A stretch of DNA of 64,000 bases from Candidatus Sulfotelmatobacter sp. (GCA_036500765.1 DASYBM010000004.1:992001-1056000); one strand, 5' to 3'. Counted from the first letter of the stretch, positions 7,225 to 15,825 are shown. A program made the numbers and translations. The notes: generated from the sequence alone by a model not told the origin.

Positions 7225-7512
7225 AATGCGTCGGGTGAGAATTGTAGCGGTGGTCGAACGGCGGACACTTATTGCGGTGGTTTTTCAAGAGCTCACTAGC
7301 GCCGAACGGCGGAGCTTCGCTCCGCCGGGGCGGACGGGGTGTCCGCCCCTCCACCAAGCGGGATTACAATGCCTGAAACGGCAGAGTCAACGCAATTCTG
7401 CGGTCCTTAATTCTGCGATCTTTTGACTCTGCGATCTTTAAATTCCGCGGGCTTTGATTCTGCGATCTTTAAATCTGCGATCTTTCGCGTAACGTTCGGA
7501 AGGAGGCGTCCC
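7225..7512. repeat. Intergenic palindromes and six-unit tandem repeat
   Basis: Two GC-rich palindromes are adjacent: GGCGGAGC/GCTCCGCC (7308-7326) and GGGGCGGAC/GTCCGCCCC (7327-7349). Next come six degenerate ~15-nt units of the type ATTCTGCGATCTTTT between 7395 and 7487, ending just before the ribosome site of the next gene. The hfq-like promoter should also lie here. No gene is evident. Confidence 0.75.
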
Positions 7513-7830
7513 GTGAAGAACTCGGCTGTGCGCGCAGGACTCATTATGCTCGGACTTTTCGTTACCCCAGCAACACCGCAACGAGGCAACTTTCCGACAC
7601 CTCCCGAGCCACAGAATCACGAGACGCCCGATCAACCGCCGGCGATTCCGATGAGGCGGGTCGATTTCGAAAAATTACAGAGCGAGGCCGACGACCTGGC
7701 CCGCACCGCGCAAAGCATTCCCGCCGATGTAGCCAGCGTCCGCAAAGGCATGCTGCCCAAAGATGTGATCGAAAAACTAAAACAGATTGAAAAGCTCTCC
7801 AAGCACCTGCGCGGCGAACTCAGACCGTAG
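7513..7830 (+). CDS. Small secreted protein of unknown function
   Basis: A 105-residue protein. The GTG start is chosen because GGAAGGAGG lies about 7 nt upstream; the frame is open further but consists of repeat sequence. Residues 1 to about 22 form a signal peptide (KNSAVRAGLIMLGLFVTPA). A proline-rich stretch follows (FPTPPEPQNHETPDQPP), then a charged, probably helical C-terminus (VDFEKLQSEADDLARTAQ and LPKDVIEKLKQIEKLSKHLR) that could form a coiled coil. No family was recognised. Periplasmic location is inferred from the leader. Confidence 0.65.
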   Translation: MKNSAVRAGLIMLGLFVTPATPQRGNFPTPPEPQNHETPDQPPAIPMRRVDFEKLQSEADDLARTAQSIPADVASVRKGMLPKDVIEKLKQIEKLSKHLRGELRP

Positions 7831-7842
7831 ACCTCATGCATC

Positions 7843-7880
7843 AAAAAAGAAGGCCACCAGTCATGCCGACTGATGGCCTT
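7843..7880 (-). terminator. Rho-independent terminator of the TonB-dependent receptor gene
   Basis: An imperfect hairpin (AAGGCCACCAGTC paired with GACTGATGGCCTT, 7850-7880) is followed on the minus strand by a T-rich run (complement of 7843-7848). It lies just past the receptor stop and can also end the convergent small-protein transcript. Confidence 0.85.
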
Positions 7881-7896
7881 TCGAACCTGAAGCCAG

Positions 7897-10800
7897 TTAA
7901 AAAGTGATCTTCAAGTTGAACTCCGCCACTCGAGGAGAGCCCAGCCCGTATACGCCGGTGCCCGCTCCAACTCGAACATTTTGTGTCTGCGCATAGTTCG
8001 TGCCACCGATGTTACCCTGCTGCCCTGTGAGGTAGGGGCTTAGGACATTCGGGGGAAGATCGAAATTGGCAAAGTTGAATACATTAAAGAAGCCAATCCC
8101 CGGCTGAATGGTCACCTTCTCCGCAATCCTATACTTCCAGCTTAGCGAGAGGTCCACATCCTTCAACCAGGCCAAGCCGACCGTACCGGTAACCGGTTGG
8201 GGGAGCGTGGGAGCCACGCCGCCAGCGTTCGCCAGTTCCTGAGCGGTAAAGAGACCATTTGAAATCAGCACCTGTCCGGCGGGGGTAGGTTGTCCCGCCA
8301 CGGTGTGGTTGTAGTTGTTGATCACGTTGGTTAGGCCGCTGACACTCACATCACGCATAAACGCGCCGTTCTTTGTGCCAGGAATGAAATCCTGCGTGGT
8401 GCCGTCACCGGTGAAGTCCGTGCGGAATATTTCGCCGTCTCCCAGCCCTGAATTGGGCACTACAAGCGGCGTCGAAAGCGGGCTGTAGAAATGGGCGATC
8501 AAGCCGGTTTGGAAGTTCCACGGCAAACCAAAATTGCCGCCGAAAGAAATCTGATGCGTACGATCCAGAGTGGACGGTCCCATGTAGCGCAGAGGATTGG
8601 CATTGTCCGCCGCGCCGATCACGAAGTCCTGGTCAGAGCCTTGCTGGTAATTTGCGGGTTGACCGACGGGGTTGGCGCCGCCGGGATTCACGAACCTCGA
8701 TAAGCTATATGCAAATTGGAAGTTCGCGTTTCGAACTCCCTTGAAAGGATTGTTGACGTTCTGTACCAGCTTGAAGTCAAGCGCATTGTAGACCGAGCGC
8801 CCGATGGGAAGCAGGAAGTTGAGGTTGGAAACCGTGGAATTGAGGCCGGGGAAAGCGCAACCGACCATCGGGCAACTCGTTAGACTGGGGTTGGCGGGGA
8901 CGTATGCTCCCAATTCTGCGGTTGTATCCAGACCGTTAGCCGCATAGCTAGCCATGGTGGCTCCTGCGCCGATTGCGCAGTCGATGGAACCCGAATCCGT
9001 CCCGAAGCCACATCCAAAAGCATGATTGGTGGCGGAGATCGCCGCTAGCGCGCCGTTCTTGTTGAAGTAACGGGTGTCGCCAGTGTGATTCAAATCCACT
9101 CCCAGCAGAGAATGCGTTTCAACGTTGCGAAGATAATCAACGCTCAAAACCATGCCACGTTTGATTTCGCGCTGAAATCCTACGTTCATTTGCAGGGAAC
9201 GCGGGGTTTGAAAGTTTGGCGCAAATGTGGCAGGGGCTGCGTTCGTTCCGATCCCGAGGCCCTGACTCAAGAGACTAGGAATATAGCCTCCGTTCTGAAG
9301 GGTCGGGGTGAACGGATAGTCTGACTGGTAAGTATGTTCCAGTGCGATGATATTCGCCGCTGCCGCCCCGATCGTGATCGGAGCGCCATTGTTGCCGCAT
9401 ACGCCATTCGGCACAGGAATTGAGCCGCCGGGAATCGCTATAGGAGGACCCGCGGCGCCGACCCCGGCACAAGCTCCTGTGGTTTGCAGGAATGCGCCGG
9501 TTGCTTCCCGAGTCGGGCGGTCGAACAGAACGTTGTTCCAGATCGTGTTCTCGTAATAGAGTCCGGCACCCGCGCGAATCACGGTTTTGCCATTGCCTGA
9601 AGGATCCCAGGCCAAGCCCAATTGCGGGGCGAAATTAAGATTAGGCTGCCGGATTCGAGCACCCAGATTTTGAAACGACGAAACCAATCCATTGAGCGCC
9701 GGGATTCCAGGCAAGTCCGCGTCGTTGCGACCGGTATCGCGCACATAGCGCAGCCCCGCTTCAATGTTGAGGTTGTGCTTGATCTTCCAGCTGTCGCCGA
9801 TGTAGAAGGCGATGCGGTTGTCCGGGCCAAGTCCGCCGGCGGGAAATCCGAATGCCGCTTGCGTGGTCGAGTAGCCGATTCCGTTGCCAATGGTGATGGA
9901 CTGCACATCGTAATTCAGGAAATTCGACGCGGTCGTGCCGTCCGGTCCGGCTGGACAAGACGGGCTCACGGCCACGCAACTCGGATCCAGCAGGTTGGGC
10001 GCGGAAGTTACAACCGGCGCGACGCTGAAAAAGCTGGCGAAGCCACCGCCTTGGATGTGGTTGAAAGTCGCTCCGAAGCGGACAATATGGGTGCGAACAA
10101 TCTTGCTGCCGTCGTATTTGTATTCGTGATCACTCTGTGGGGTGGACTGAGGAGCCAGATAGTTCGGTCCCCCCGAAAACGGTCCGTTGAACAGGGTCAG
10201 ACCTGATTGCGAGAAGGGCTGGCCGGCATCACCATTCCGGATCTGGTTCTGAAACTTCAAATATTCAAAGCGAATGCTGTGCGAAAAGCTGCCTTTCGTG
10301 AAGTCGAGTCCCAGTACATGCGACCGGCTATCGTCTTTATTGGCGTAAACCATGAAGCTGCCCGAGAAAAAGGTGGCGTCAGTGAGATTCGCAAAGTAAT
10401 TGAACCGATAAAACAGCTTGGCGTTGCTGCTCAGCGTGTAGTCCACTTTGCCCAGAAGCTCGGTTTCGCGAAAGGGAGCGTTGAAGAATCCGGAATCAGG
10501 CGTAAACGGGTCGGGCAGCGAAACCGGCGCCTGCAAGTTGTTCAGCGTGCGCTCGCCGTCCGCGAAGAAGAACAATTTATCTTTTATCACCGGGCCACCT
10601 AAGTCGCCACCAAACTGGTTGCGCTGGAAGCCGGGCGCGGAAAGGCCTGGAGGGGTGGGAAGAGCAGCCGCGATCGCAGTATGATCGCGGAAATAACCGA
10701 ATGCATCGCCGTGATAATTGTTGGTTCCGGACTTCGTGGTCACGTTCACTGCGCCAGAAGAAGTTAGATCGTTAGAAAGATCCATCTTGGACTGGGTGAG

Positions 10801-11514
10801 TTGGAATTCCCCAATGGCGCTGGCTGGGATGTCCTGGGTCGTTGTCCCGACCGTTTCGTCGCTTACATCGACGCCATCCACTTGGATGCGCGCACTGCGC
10901 CCGAAGCGGCCGCCGAATGAAATCGACGAGTACCCGACTTTGGTCGGATCGAAATTGGTGCCATCCTGAATCTGAACTCCCGGTTCCAGTTGGGCCAAGT
11001 CGAGGAAATTGCGGCCGTTGACCGGCAGGTTGTCGATTTGTCCCGCGGTCAGAACTCCCTGCACGCTGGCCTGCTCCGTATTGACCTGCACATCGCTCGC
11101 CTGCACTTCGATAATTTGGCTCTCCTGACCCAATTGTAGCTTCGGATTAAACGTGGACGTATTCCCTACCTGAACCGTAACTACTTCGCTTGCCCCGCTG
11201 AAGCTTTTAGCCGTAACCTGCACCTTGTAATTGCCCGGCGTCAGCGCCCCGGAGTTGAACGCACCGGAAGCATTCGAACTAACGCTTACGACCTGTGAGG
11301 TGGCCACGTTCGTAATGGTTACGGCCGCACCATTCACAACAGCTCCGCTTGGGTCGGTCACCGTGCCTACAATGCTGCCGGTGCCAACCGTGCTCTGGGC
11401 CGACGCCGGCGTTGAAAACATGAGGGCGGTTGTGACCAGCAATAGCGCCAGCAAGAACCAACCTTGCGACGAGTTCCGTTGCGCATGAAGGTTTGAGAAA
11501 TTCAGGTTCAGCAT
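7897..11514 (-). CDS. TonB-dependent receptor with carboxypeptidase-regulatory-like domain (Oar-like)
   Basis: A 1205-residue outer-membrane protein. A signal peptide (to about residue 40, ending STPASAQ) is followed by a CarboxypepD_reg/Ig-like domain (about 45-125; GSIVGTVTDPSGAVVNGAAV). Next is a plug domain (about 130-250; NLPVNGRNFLDLAQLEPGV, then GGRFGRSARIQVDGVDVSDE). A long beta-barrel follows, ending in ITF, a typical C-terminal outer-membrane signature. This domain order is characteristic of acidobacterial Oar/SusC-like receptors, which are thought to import bulky carbohydrates or peptides with energy from TonB. The substrate cannot be predicted. The ATG at 11514 has AAGGAAGGTGG upstream. 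No SusD-like partner or tonB gene is adjacent. Confidence 0.93.
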   Translation of the reverse strand: MLNLNFSNLHAQRNSSQGWFLLALLLVTTALMFSTPASAQSTVGTGSIVGTVTDPSGAVVNGAAVTITNVATSQVVSVSSNASGAFNSGALTPGNYKVQVTAKSFSGASEVVTVQVGNTSTFNPKLQLGQESQIIEVQASDVQVNTEQASVQGVLTAGQIDNLPVNGRNFLDLAQLEPGVQIQDGTNFDPTKVGYSSISFGGRFGRSARIQVDGVDVSDETVGTTTQDIPASAIGEFQLTQSKMDLSNDLTSSGAVNVTTKSGTNNYHGDAFGYFRDHTAIAAALPTPPGLSAPGFQRNQFGGDLGGPVIKDKLFFFADGERTLNNLQAPVSLPDPFTPDSGFFNAPFRETELLGKVDYTLSSNAKLFYRFNYFANLTDATFFSGSFMVYANKDDSRSHVLGLDFTKGSFSHSIRFEYLKFQNQIRNGDAGQPFSQSGLTLFNGPFSGGPNYLAPQSTPQSDHEYKYDGSKIVRTHIVRFGATFNHIQGGGFASFFSVAPVVTSAPNLLDPSCVAVSPSCPAGPDGTTASNFLNYDVQSITIGNGIGYSTTQAAFGFPAGGLGPDNRIAFYIGDSWKIKHNLNIEAGLRYVRDTGRNDADLPGIPALNGLVSSFQNLGARIRQPNLNFAPQLGLAWDPSGNGKTVIRAGAGLYYENTIWNNVLFDRPTREATGAFLQTTGACAGVGAAGPPIAIPGGSIPVPNGVCGNNGAPITIGAAAANIIALEHTYQSDYPFTPTLQNGGYIPSLLSQGLGIGTNAAPATFAPNFQTPRSLQMNVGFQREIKRGMVLSVDYLRNVETHSLLGVDLNHTGDTRYFNKNGALAAISATNHAFGCGFGTDSGSIDCAIGAGATMASYAANGLDTTAELGAYVPANPSLTSCPMVGCAFPGLNSTVSNLNFLLPIGRSVYNALDFKLVQNVNNPFKGVRNANFQFAYSLSRFVNPGGANPVGQPANYQQGSDQDFVIGAADNANPLRYMGPSTLDRTHQISFGGNFGLPWNFQTGLIAHFYSPLSTPLVVPNSGLGDGEIFRTDFTGDGTTQDFIPGTKNGAFMRDVSVSGLTNVINNYNHTVAGQPTPAGQVLISNGLFTAQELANAGGVAPTLPQPVTGTVGLAWLKDVDLSLSWKYRIAEKVTIQPGIGFFNVFNFANFDLPPNVLSPYLTGQQGNIGGTNYAQTQNVRVGAGTGVYGLGSPRVAEFNLKITF

Positions 11515-11934
11515 CGTCCACCTTCCTTGATTTTCCATAAGAATGTCCGCAGGGTCACGAGTTGGCAGCGGCATCGCTCCACACAGCTCGCAACAACGTC
11601 AACCGTGGTGTTAGGGCGCCATCCAAGCACTTCGTTGCGTGTTGCCACCAGTTATTGCAATTTATCAGCCAGCTTTGCTGCGGTGCTGAGGTATTTATCT
11701 ATCCTCCACTTTCTGCAACCGCTTACAGCACGGCGGAGCGCACGAAAGAGAAAAAAGCAGGCCAGCGATCCTAACAGGAAATTCCAAATGCAGTAGGCGC
11801 GCTCTCGGAATACAAAGAATTACAAATCAACTCCGCTGTTTAATCAAAGTTGCAAGCATTTGTTTCGTAAGAAAAATCCCGCTGTTATGTTGCGATTCTT
11901 TGAGTCCGACAACCCATGGCGAGTCCGCCGCATC
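11515..11934. other. Intergenic region upstream of the TonB-dependent receptor
   Basis: About 420 bp, AT-richer than its surroundings in the part nearest 11,800-11,900. It must hold the receptor promoter. I see no reliable gene, RNA or strong hairpin in it. Confidence 0.4.
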
Positions 11935-12987
11935 TCAAAAACTTGATTTTGTCGTGTAATAGCCCACGCGGTGGCGGACGCGATACGTGTCTGCATGGGG
12001 TACGTCTGCGATCTTTACCTCGATGCGGCGGAACTCCGAGAACGATCTACGCTGCGACGGATAGTATGCCAGCAGATATTGCGTGCGCAGTTCGTCGCTG
12101 ATTTTGTGGAACGCGTCGTCCAGTTGCGACGTGGAAGTCGCGTAGTAGTATCTCCCTCCGGTGTCTTCGGAAAGCTGGATCAAGGCGTGTTCGCCGCCGA
12201 TTTCGCGTCCGGCGCTGTTTTCAATGGGGACGATGATGATCGAGTAGACCAGGGCCTCGGCCTCTTCCGCCGCGCGCACCGCCTCCTTGTAATCAACCTT
12301 GCTGATCGTGTCGTCGCCGTCGGTGATCAGGACAATCACCTTGCGCCCCTTGCGTTTGTCGAGCGCACGTGACGCCACGTAGATGGCGTCGTAGAGAGCG
12401 GTCGCCGCCCCCATGCGAATGTGCTCGATGCTCTCGTCGATGTGTTTCAGATCCGGAGTAAAACCGTGTGTGGCGTCATGCACATCCTCGCTGAAACCGT
12501 AGACGGCGAGAGCGTCAATCGGGCGCATAATGGTGTGGGCGAACCGCTTGGCCGAAGCCTGTTCCACGGGCATATCGTGGCGCGTGCTCAAACTGGTGTC
12601 GATGGCAAGGGCGATGGAAATCGGCAGCTCGGATTCTTTGTCGAAGACCGCGATTTTCTGCTCGTGATCGTCTTCTTTGAGAATGAAATTATCTTTTGTC
12701 AGGCCGCCGATCGGCGCTCCGTTGGCGTCGGTGACGGTCACGAATACGTTGACCAGTTTGACATCGACGCGAAGAGTGGTGGTCGGTTCGGAGGGGCGTT
12801 GGGATGCAGGCGTAGTCGGCGGCGCGGGATTCTTCTGGTTTTGCTGCGGCTGATTTGGCTGAGCCTGATTTGGCGGATGCGGGTCTTGAGCAACCGCCGC
12901 CTCCTGCGCCCCTAGGCCGGAGACGGAAACCAGCCAGCCCATCATGAGTAGAATCATCGGGAGCAGAATCGTCGCGGATTTCCTCAT
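11935..12987 (-). CDS. Secreted VWFA-domain protein, acidobacterial type
   Basis: A 350-residue protein with a signal peptide (to about residue 27), a Pro/Gln/Asn-rich linker (about 35-65) and a von Willebrand A domain (about 75-330). The MIDAS metal site is seen as DTSLSTR near residue 129, with a conserved threonine region and LITDGDD near 220. It matches the VWFA-related acidobacterial family (TIGR03436), whose role is unknown but probably protein binding outside the inner membrane. A TATAAT at 12999-13004 (minus strand) lies only 11 nt before the ATG, and no ribosome site is visible, so the leader may be very short. Confidence 0.88.
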   Translation of the reverse strand: MRKSATILLPMILLMMGWLVSVSGLGAQEAAVAQDPHPPNQAQPNQPQQNQKNPAPPTTPASQRPSEPTTTLRVDVKLVNVFVTVTDANGAPIGGLTKDNFILKEDDHEQKIAVFDKESELPISIALAIDTSLSTRHDMPVEQASAKRFAHTIMRPIDALAVYGFSEDVHDATHGFTPDLKHIDESIEHIRMGAATALYDAIYVASRALDKRKGRKVIVLITDGDDTISKVDYKEAVRAAEEAEALVYSIIIVPIENSAGREIGGEHALIQLSEDTGGRYYYATSTSQLDDAFHKISDELRTQYLLAYYPSQRRSFSEFRRIEVKIADVPHADTYRVRHRVGYYTTKSSF

Positions 12988-12998
12988 CGAGTGATCGA

Positions 12999-13004
12999 AT
13001 TATA
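12999..13004 (-). promoter_or_regulatory. Candidate -10 box of the VWFA gene
   Basis: A perfect TATAAT on the minus strand, 11 nt before the start codon. The -35 region (CTGGAT, 16 nt upstream) is poor. If used, the mRNA would have a leader of only about 4-6 nt. Confidence 0.4.
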
Positions 13005-13194
13005 CCTTTGCGGCGGCGGCATCCAGGCCGCGCGCGGCATTCGCAAATGCTCGATTCTGTTTTTCCTTCGCGAACTTTGCGGCTCTTGCTCCGCGGACTT
13101 TGCGGTTGCGGCTTTCGGCTGGATGCGAGAACAGCTCTACAGCGTACCGCCCAGCAACTGGCCAGTTAGATGCGCATGGCAGCGCGGGGCTGCC

Positions 13195-13974
13195 TCAGGT
13201 CCCGGAATTTGCCCGCGGAATTTCTGCCGGGAAAGGCTCGCCATCAGCCCAGACGGCGCCATCTTCGAAATATTCCTTCTTCCAGATCGGCACTGTGCGC
13301 TTGAGGGTATCGATAAGCCATCGGCAGGCATCGAAGGCGGCTGCGCGATGCGGCGAGGCGACAACGATCAGCACGCTGGTCTCGCCGATTTCCATCCGTC
13401 CCAGGCGGTGGACAATGCGAAGGTCGCGAATCGGAAATTGCTGCAAAGCCTGACGCGCCAGAGACTGCATTTGTTCCAGCGCCATCTCCTCATAGGCTTC
13501 GTAATCGAGATAGAGGGTCTTCCGGCCGCGAGTGTGATTGCGCACTACTCCCTCAAAAACCAGCGCCGCGCCGTCTGAGCCGTGCTTGAGGTCGGCGAGT
13601 ATTGGCTGGGTTTCGATGGAATGGCGGACGATCTCAACGTAGAGCCGCCGTCCCGCTGACTTCCCCTCGGTCTGGCTCAGGGCAGGCTCCGCCGGTTGTC
13701 GGGCTGGCGTCTCGTCTGCCCCGCCGGGAGCACCCCCGCTTACCGGGGGCAATAGCGCAATTTCATCGTTGGCCTGCAATTTCGTCTCCGGCCCCGCATA
13801 GTGCTGGTTCACGGCCATAGCCATTGAGGGGAGGAGTTCCTTCAATCGCGGATTTTGCGATGCGTAACGCACGAGGACGTCGCCAAGCAAAGCGGCTTCC
13901 GGCAGTTCGATCCAGTCCGCCGCCTTTCCCACGACATCTTTCAAAACCCCGAAGAAGAGGACTCGCACACGCAT
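13195..13974 (-). CDS. Molybdopterin synthase, MoaD-MoaE fusion
   Basis: A 259-residue fusion of both molybdopterin synthase subunits, which convert cyclic pyranopterin monophosphate to molybdopterin. Residues 1-81 are MoaD-like and end LLPPVSGG, where the Gly-Gly normally forms the C-terminal thiocarboxylate. Residues about 110-250 are MoaE-like (HRLGRMEIGETSV; catalytic-region motif PIWKKEYFEDGAVW). The Gly-Gly pair (80-81) is internal, so cleavage after it would be needed for activity, as reported for mycobacterial MoaX. The linker (82-110) includes PALSQTEGKS, encoded by a repeat related to one in prephenate dehydratase. ATG at 13974 is chosen from family alignment; the frame is open to 14238. 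No other moa genes are adjacent. Confidence 0.9.
   Translation of the reverse strand: MRVRVLFFGVLKDVVGKAADWIELPEAALLGDVLVRYASQNPRLKELLPSMAMAVNQHYAGPETKLQANDEIALLPPVSGGAPGGADETPARQPAEPALSQTEGKSAGRRLYVEIVRHSIETQPILADLKHGSDGAALVFEGVVRNHTRGRKTLYLDYEAYEEMALEQMQSLARQALQQFPIRDLRIVHRLGRMEIGETSVLIVVASPHRAAAFDACRWLIDTLKRTVPIWKKEYFEDGAVWADGEPFPAEIPRANSGT
13664..13687. repeat. 24-nt dispersed repeat in the MoaD-MoaE linker
   Basis: The sequence starts CCCTCGG and ends GCTCAGGGCAGGC. The same ends and spacing occur, in opposite orientation relative to the gene, at 19705-19728 inside prephenate dehydratase. Here it encodes part of the inter-domain linker. Confidence 0.65.
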
Positions 13975-14115
13975 AGGCACCACAAGATTTAGTTTACCGT
14001 GGACCTCGCCTGATCGGCAGGAGCTCCCGACGCGGGAAGAAATGCGGACGCAAGATTGGCAGCGCGCACTAAAGATACGGTAGAGGAACGCCGATACAGC
14101 ACATAAGGACCTTCT

Positions 14116-15252
14116 ATGCTTCGACGCGCGGCGTTGTTCGTTCTGTTCTGCCTCTGCACGGGCGATTCGCAGGCACAGGATTTGGCGGGCATTGAGATCC
14201 ACGGCTTTGCCACCCAAGGTTTCCTCTTCAGTTCCCATAACAATTACTTAACCATGCCGTCAAGCTCGGGCACCCTACAGTGGACCGACGGGGCGGTCAG
14301 CGTCAGCGATTCGCTGGGCGACAAATTGCGCGTTGGCATCCAGTTGCACATGTATCAACTGGGTCAGCTTGGCAGCCCCTATATCCAAGTCGATTGGGCT
14401 TCGGGAGATTACAGATACAACGATTATTTTGGCGTTCGGGCCGGCAAGGTCAAGACGGTTGTCGGTTTGTTCAACGATTCGCAGGATGTGGATGCGATCT
14501 TTCTATGGTGCCTGCTGCCGCAATCCATTTACCCGATTGACAACAAGAGCTTTTATTTGTCGCACCTGGGAGGTGAAGTGTACGGCGGTCTCCCGCTTGG
14601 CAGTCGCGGCGGAAGGCTTAAGTACGATGGATATGCGGGGCAGATCACTCTGGACCCCAAAGGCGGCTACCTCAAAGAGCTTGCTGACGGGGGAATCGCG
14701 TTCGCGACTCCTCCGAGCGGAAAAGTTTACGGCGGCGATCTGCGTTGGGAAGCACCGATAACGGGATTGACGATCGGAGCCAGCGCGGTTGACGAGAGCA
14801 TCGACGGAACCGCGCCCGGTATTAGTGTGCACGTCCCTCCCGCTCTCATCAACGCGGAGTATGCCCAGTTTGAGAAGGGAAAGTTTTACTTCGCTGGGGA
14901 ATACCGGAGATCGCCGCTCACCACGATCGTGACCTATCAACAAACGGTATTTGCGGCCCCGGTGGATTTGCGCGCCTGGTTTGTCATGGGCAGCTATCGG
15001 CTTACGAAAAAAACTCAATTGGGAAGTTATTACAGCCACTTCGTTTATAAGGGGACGGATACGTCCCTACCGCAGGATTACTCGAAAGATTGCGTGCTCT
15101 CCGGGCGCTATGACTTTAACGCTTTCTTTTACGGCAAGATCGAAGATCACTTCCTGCACGGAACTGGACTCGGTTACTACGGCAGCACGAACCTGAGTGG
15201 CCTGAAGCCAAACTCGAATATTTTAGCGGCCAAGATCGGTTTCAGCTTCTAG
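14116..15252 (+). CDS. Outer-membrane beta-barrel (porin-like) protein
   Basis: A 378-residue protein with a signal peptide (to about residue 20, SQAQ), then GIEIHGFATQGFLFSS, the opening strand of many porin-like barrels. Amphipathic strands follow to a C-terminal phenylalanine (AAKIGFSF), the standard outer-membrane assembly signal. A small PstS-like binding protein gene follows after 30 nt, which suggests a two-gene operon for anion uptake or sensing. Residues near 313 (KGTDTSLPQD) are encoded by a small palindrome GGGACG/CGTCCC at 15052-15067, related to the larger GC-rich palindromes elsewhere. The specific solute is not predictable. Confidence 0.75.
   Translation: MLRRAALFVLFCLCTGDSQAQDLAGIEIHGFATQGFLFSSHNNYLTMPSSSGTLQWTDGAVSVSDSLGDKLRVGIQLHMYQLGQLGSPYIQVDWASGDYRYNDYFGVRAGKVKTVVGLFNDSQDVDAIFLWCLLPQSIYPIDNKSFYLSHLGGEVYGGLPLGSRGGRLKYDGYAGQITLDPKGGYLKELADGGIAFATPPSGKVYGGDLRWEAPITGLTIGASAVDESIDGTAPGISVHVPPALINAEYAQFEKGKFYFAGEYRRSPLTTIVTYQQTVFAAPVDLRAWFVMGSYRLTKKTQLGSYYSHFVYKGTDTSLPQDYSKDCVLSGRYDFNAFFYGKIEDHFLHGTGLGYYGSTNLSGLKPNSNILAAKIGFSF
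15052..15067. repeat. Small GGGACG palindrome inside the porin-like gene
   Basis: Arms GGGACG (15052-15057) and CGTCCC (15062-15067) with GATA loop. Translated in frame as GTDTSLP, a short relative of the GTDxxVRP insertions in two other genes here. Confidence 0.55.
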
Positions 15253-15282
15253 AAGCCCGGAGCGCTTATTAGGAGACGACTG

Positions 15283-15801
15283 GTGACGAATCCAAATCGA
15301 GGGTTGCAAAATCGACGGACAGTCGATCGCCGGTTCGTTAATCGCCGGTTCGACAATCGCCGGTTCGTTAATCGCCGGTTCGACAATCGGTGGTTAATCG
15401 TGCTTCTGGCGTTTGTGGGTTGCTGCCCTGCCGCCAGCGCCCAGGATGTCGTATTCATTGCCAATCGGAACGTGCAAGTCACGGTAATCCACGCTTCCGA
15501 CCTGCGCGCCATTTTTACGGGAGAGAAAAGCAGATTCGCAGATGGGTCCCACGCGGTGCCGGTGATCTTGAAGGGGGGCCCGGCCCACGAAGTCTTTGTA
15601 AGAAACTATTGTGGCGAAGACCCTAACGAATTCCGCGCGCAATGGCGCAAAGTGATATTCACGGGACAGGGATCGATGCCCAAGACTTTTGATTCGGAGT
15701 CGGCGCTCATCGAATATGTCGCCCAAACCCCTGGCGCTGTCGGTTACGTAAGCCACGTTTCATCGGAAGCTGACGTGAAATCCTTTACGCCGTTAAAGTA
15801 A
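15283..15801 (+). CDS. Small PstS-like periplasmic substrate-binding protein with repeat-encoded leader
   Basis: A 172-residue protein. The mature part (about 55-172; VVFIANRNVQVTVIHASDLRAIFTGEKSRF, then FTGQGSMPKTFDSESALIEYVAQTPGAVGYVS) matches the single-lobe PBP/PstS-like family often found beside porins. Residues 8-33 form a very basic leader of NRRFVNRRFDN repeats, made by a perfect 30-bp tandem repeat (15327-15386). A hydrophobic core WLIVLLAFVGCCPAASAQ follows. GTG at 15283 has AGGAG 7 nt upstream, so the repeat lies inside the coding region. The double cysteine before the cleavage region (GCCPAASA) could be a lipobox-like site. A phosphate or other oxyanion ligand is inferred from the family. 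Confidence 0.75.
   Translation: MTNPNRGLQNRRTVDRRFVNRRFDNRRFVNRRFDNRWLIVLLAFVGCCPAASAQDVVFIANRNVQVTVIHASDLRAIFTGEKSRFADGSHAVPVILKGGPAHEVFVRNYCGEDPNEFRAQWRKVIFTGQGSMPKTFDSESALIEYVAQTPGAVGYVSHVSSEADVKSFTPLK
15327..15386 (+). repeat. Perfect 30-bp tandem repeat within a coding leader
   Basis: Two identical 30-bp copies (15327-15356, 15357-15386), each made of two similar 15-nt halves beginning TCGCCGGTTCG. It encodes RRFVNRRFDN twice, and a degenerate copy extends to about 15300. Confidence 0.9.
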
Positions 15802-15825
15802 CGATCTTTGTCCGCGGGGCCGGAC

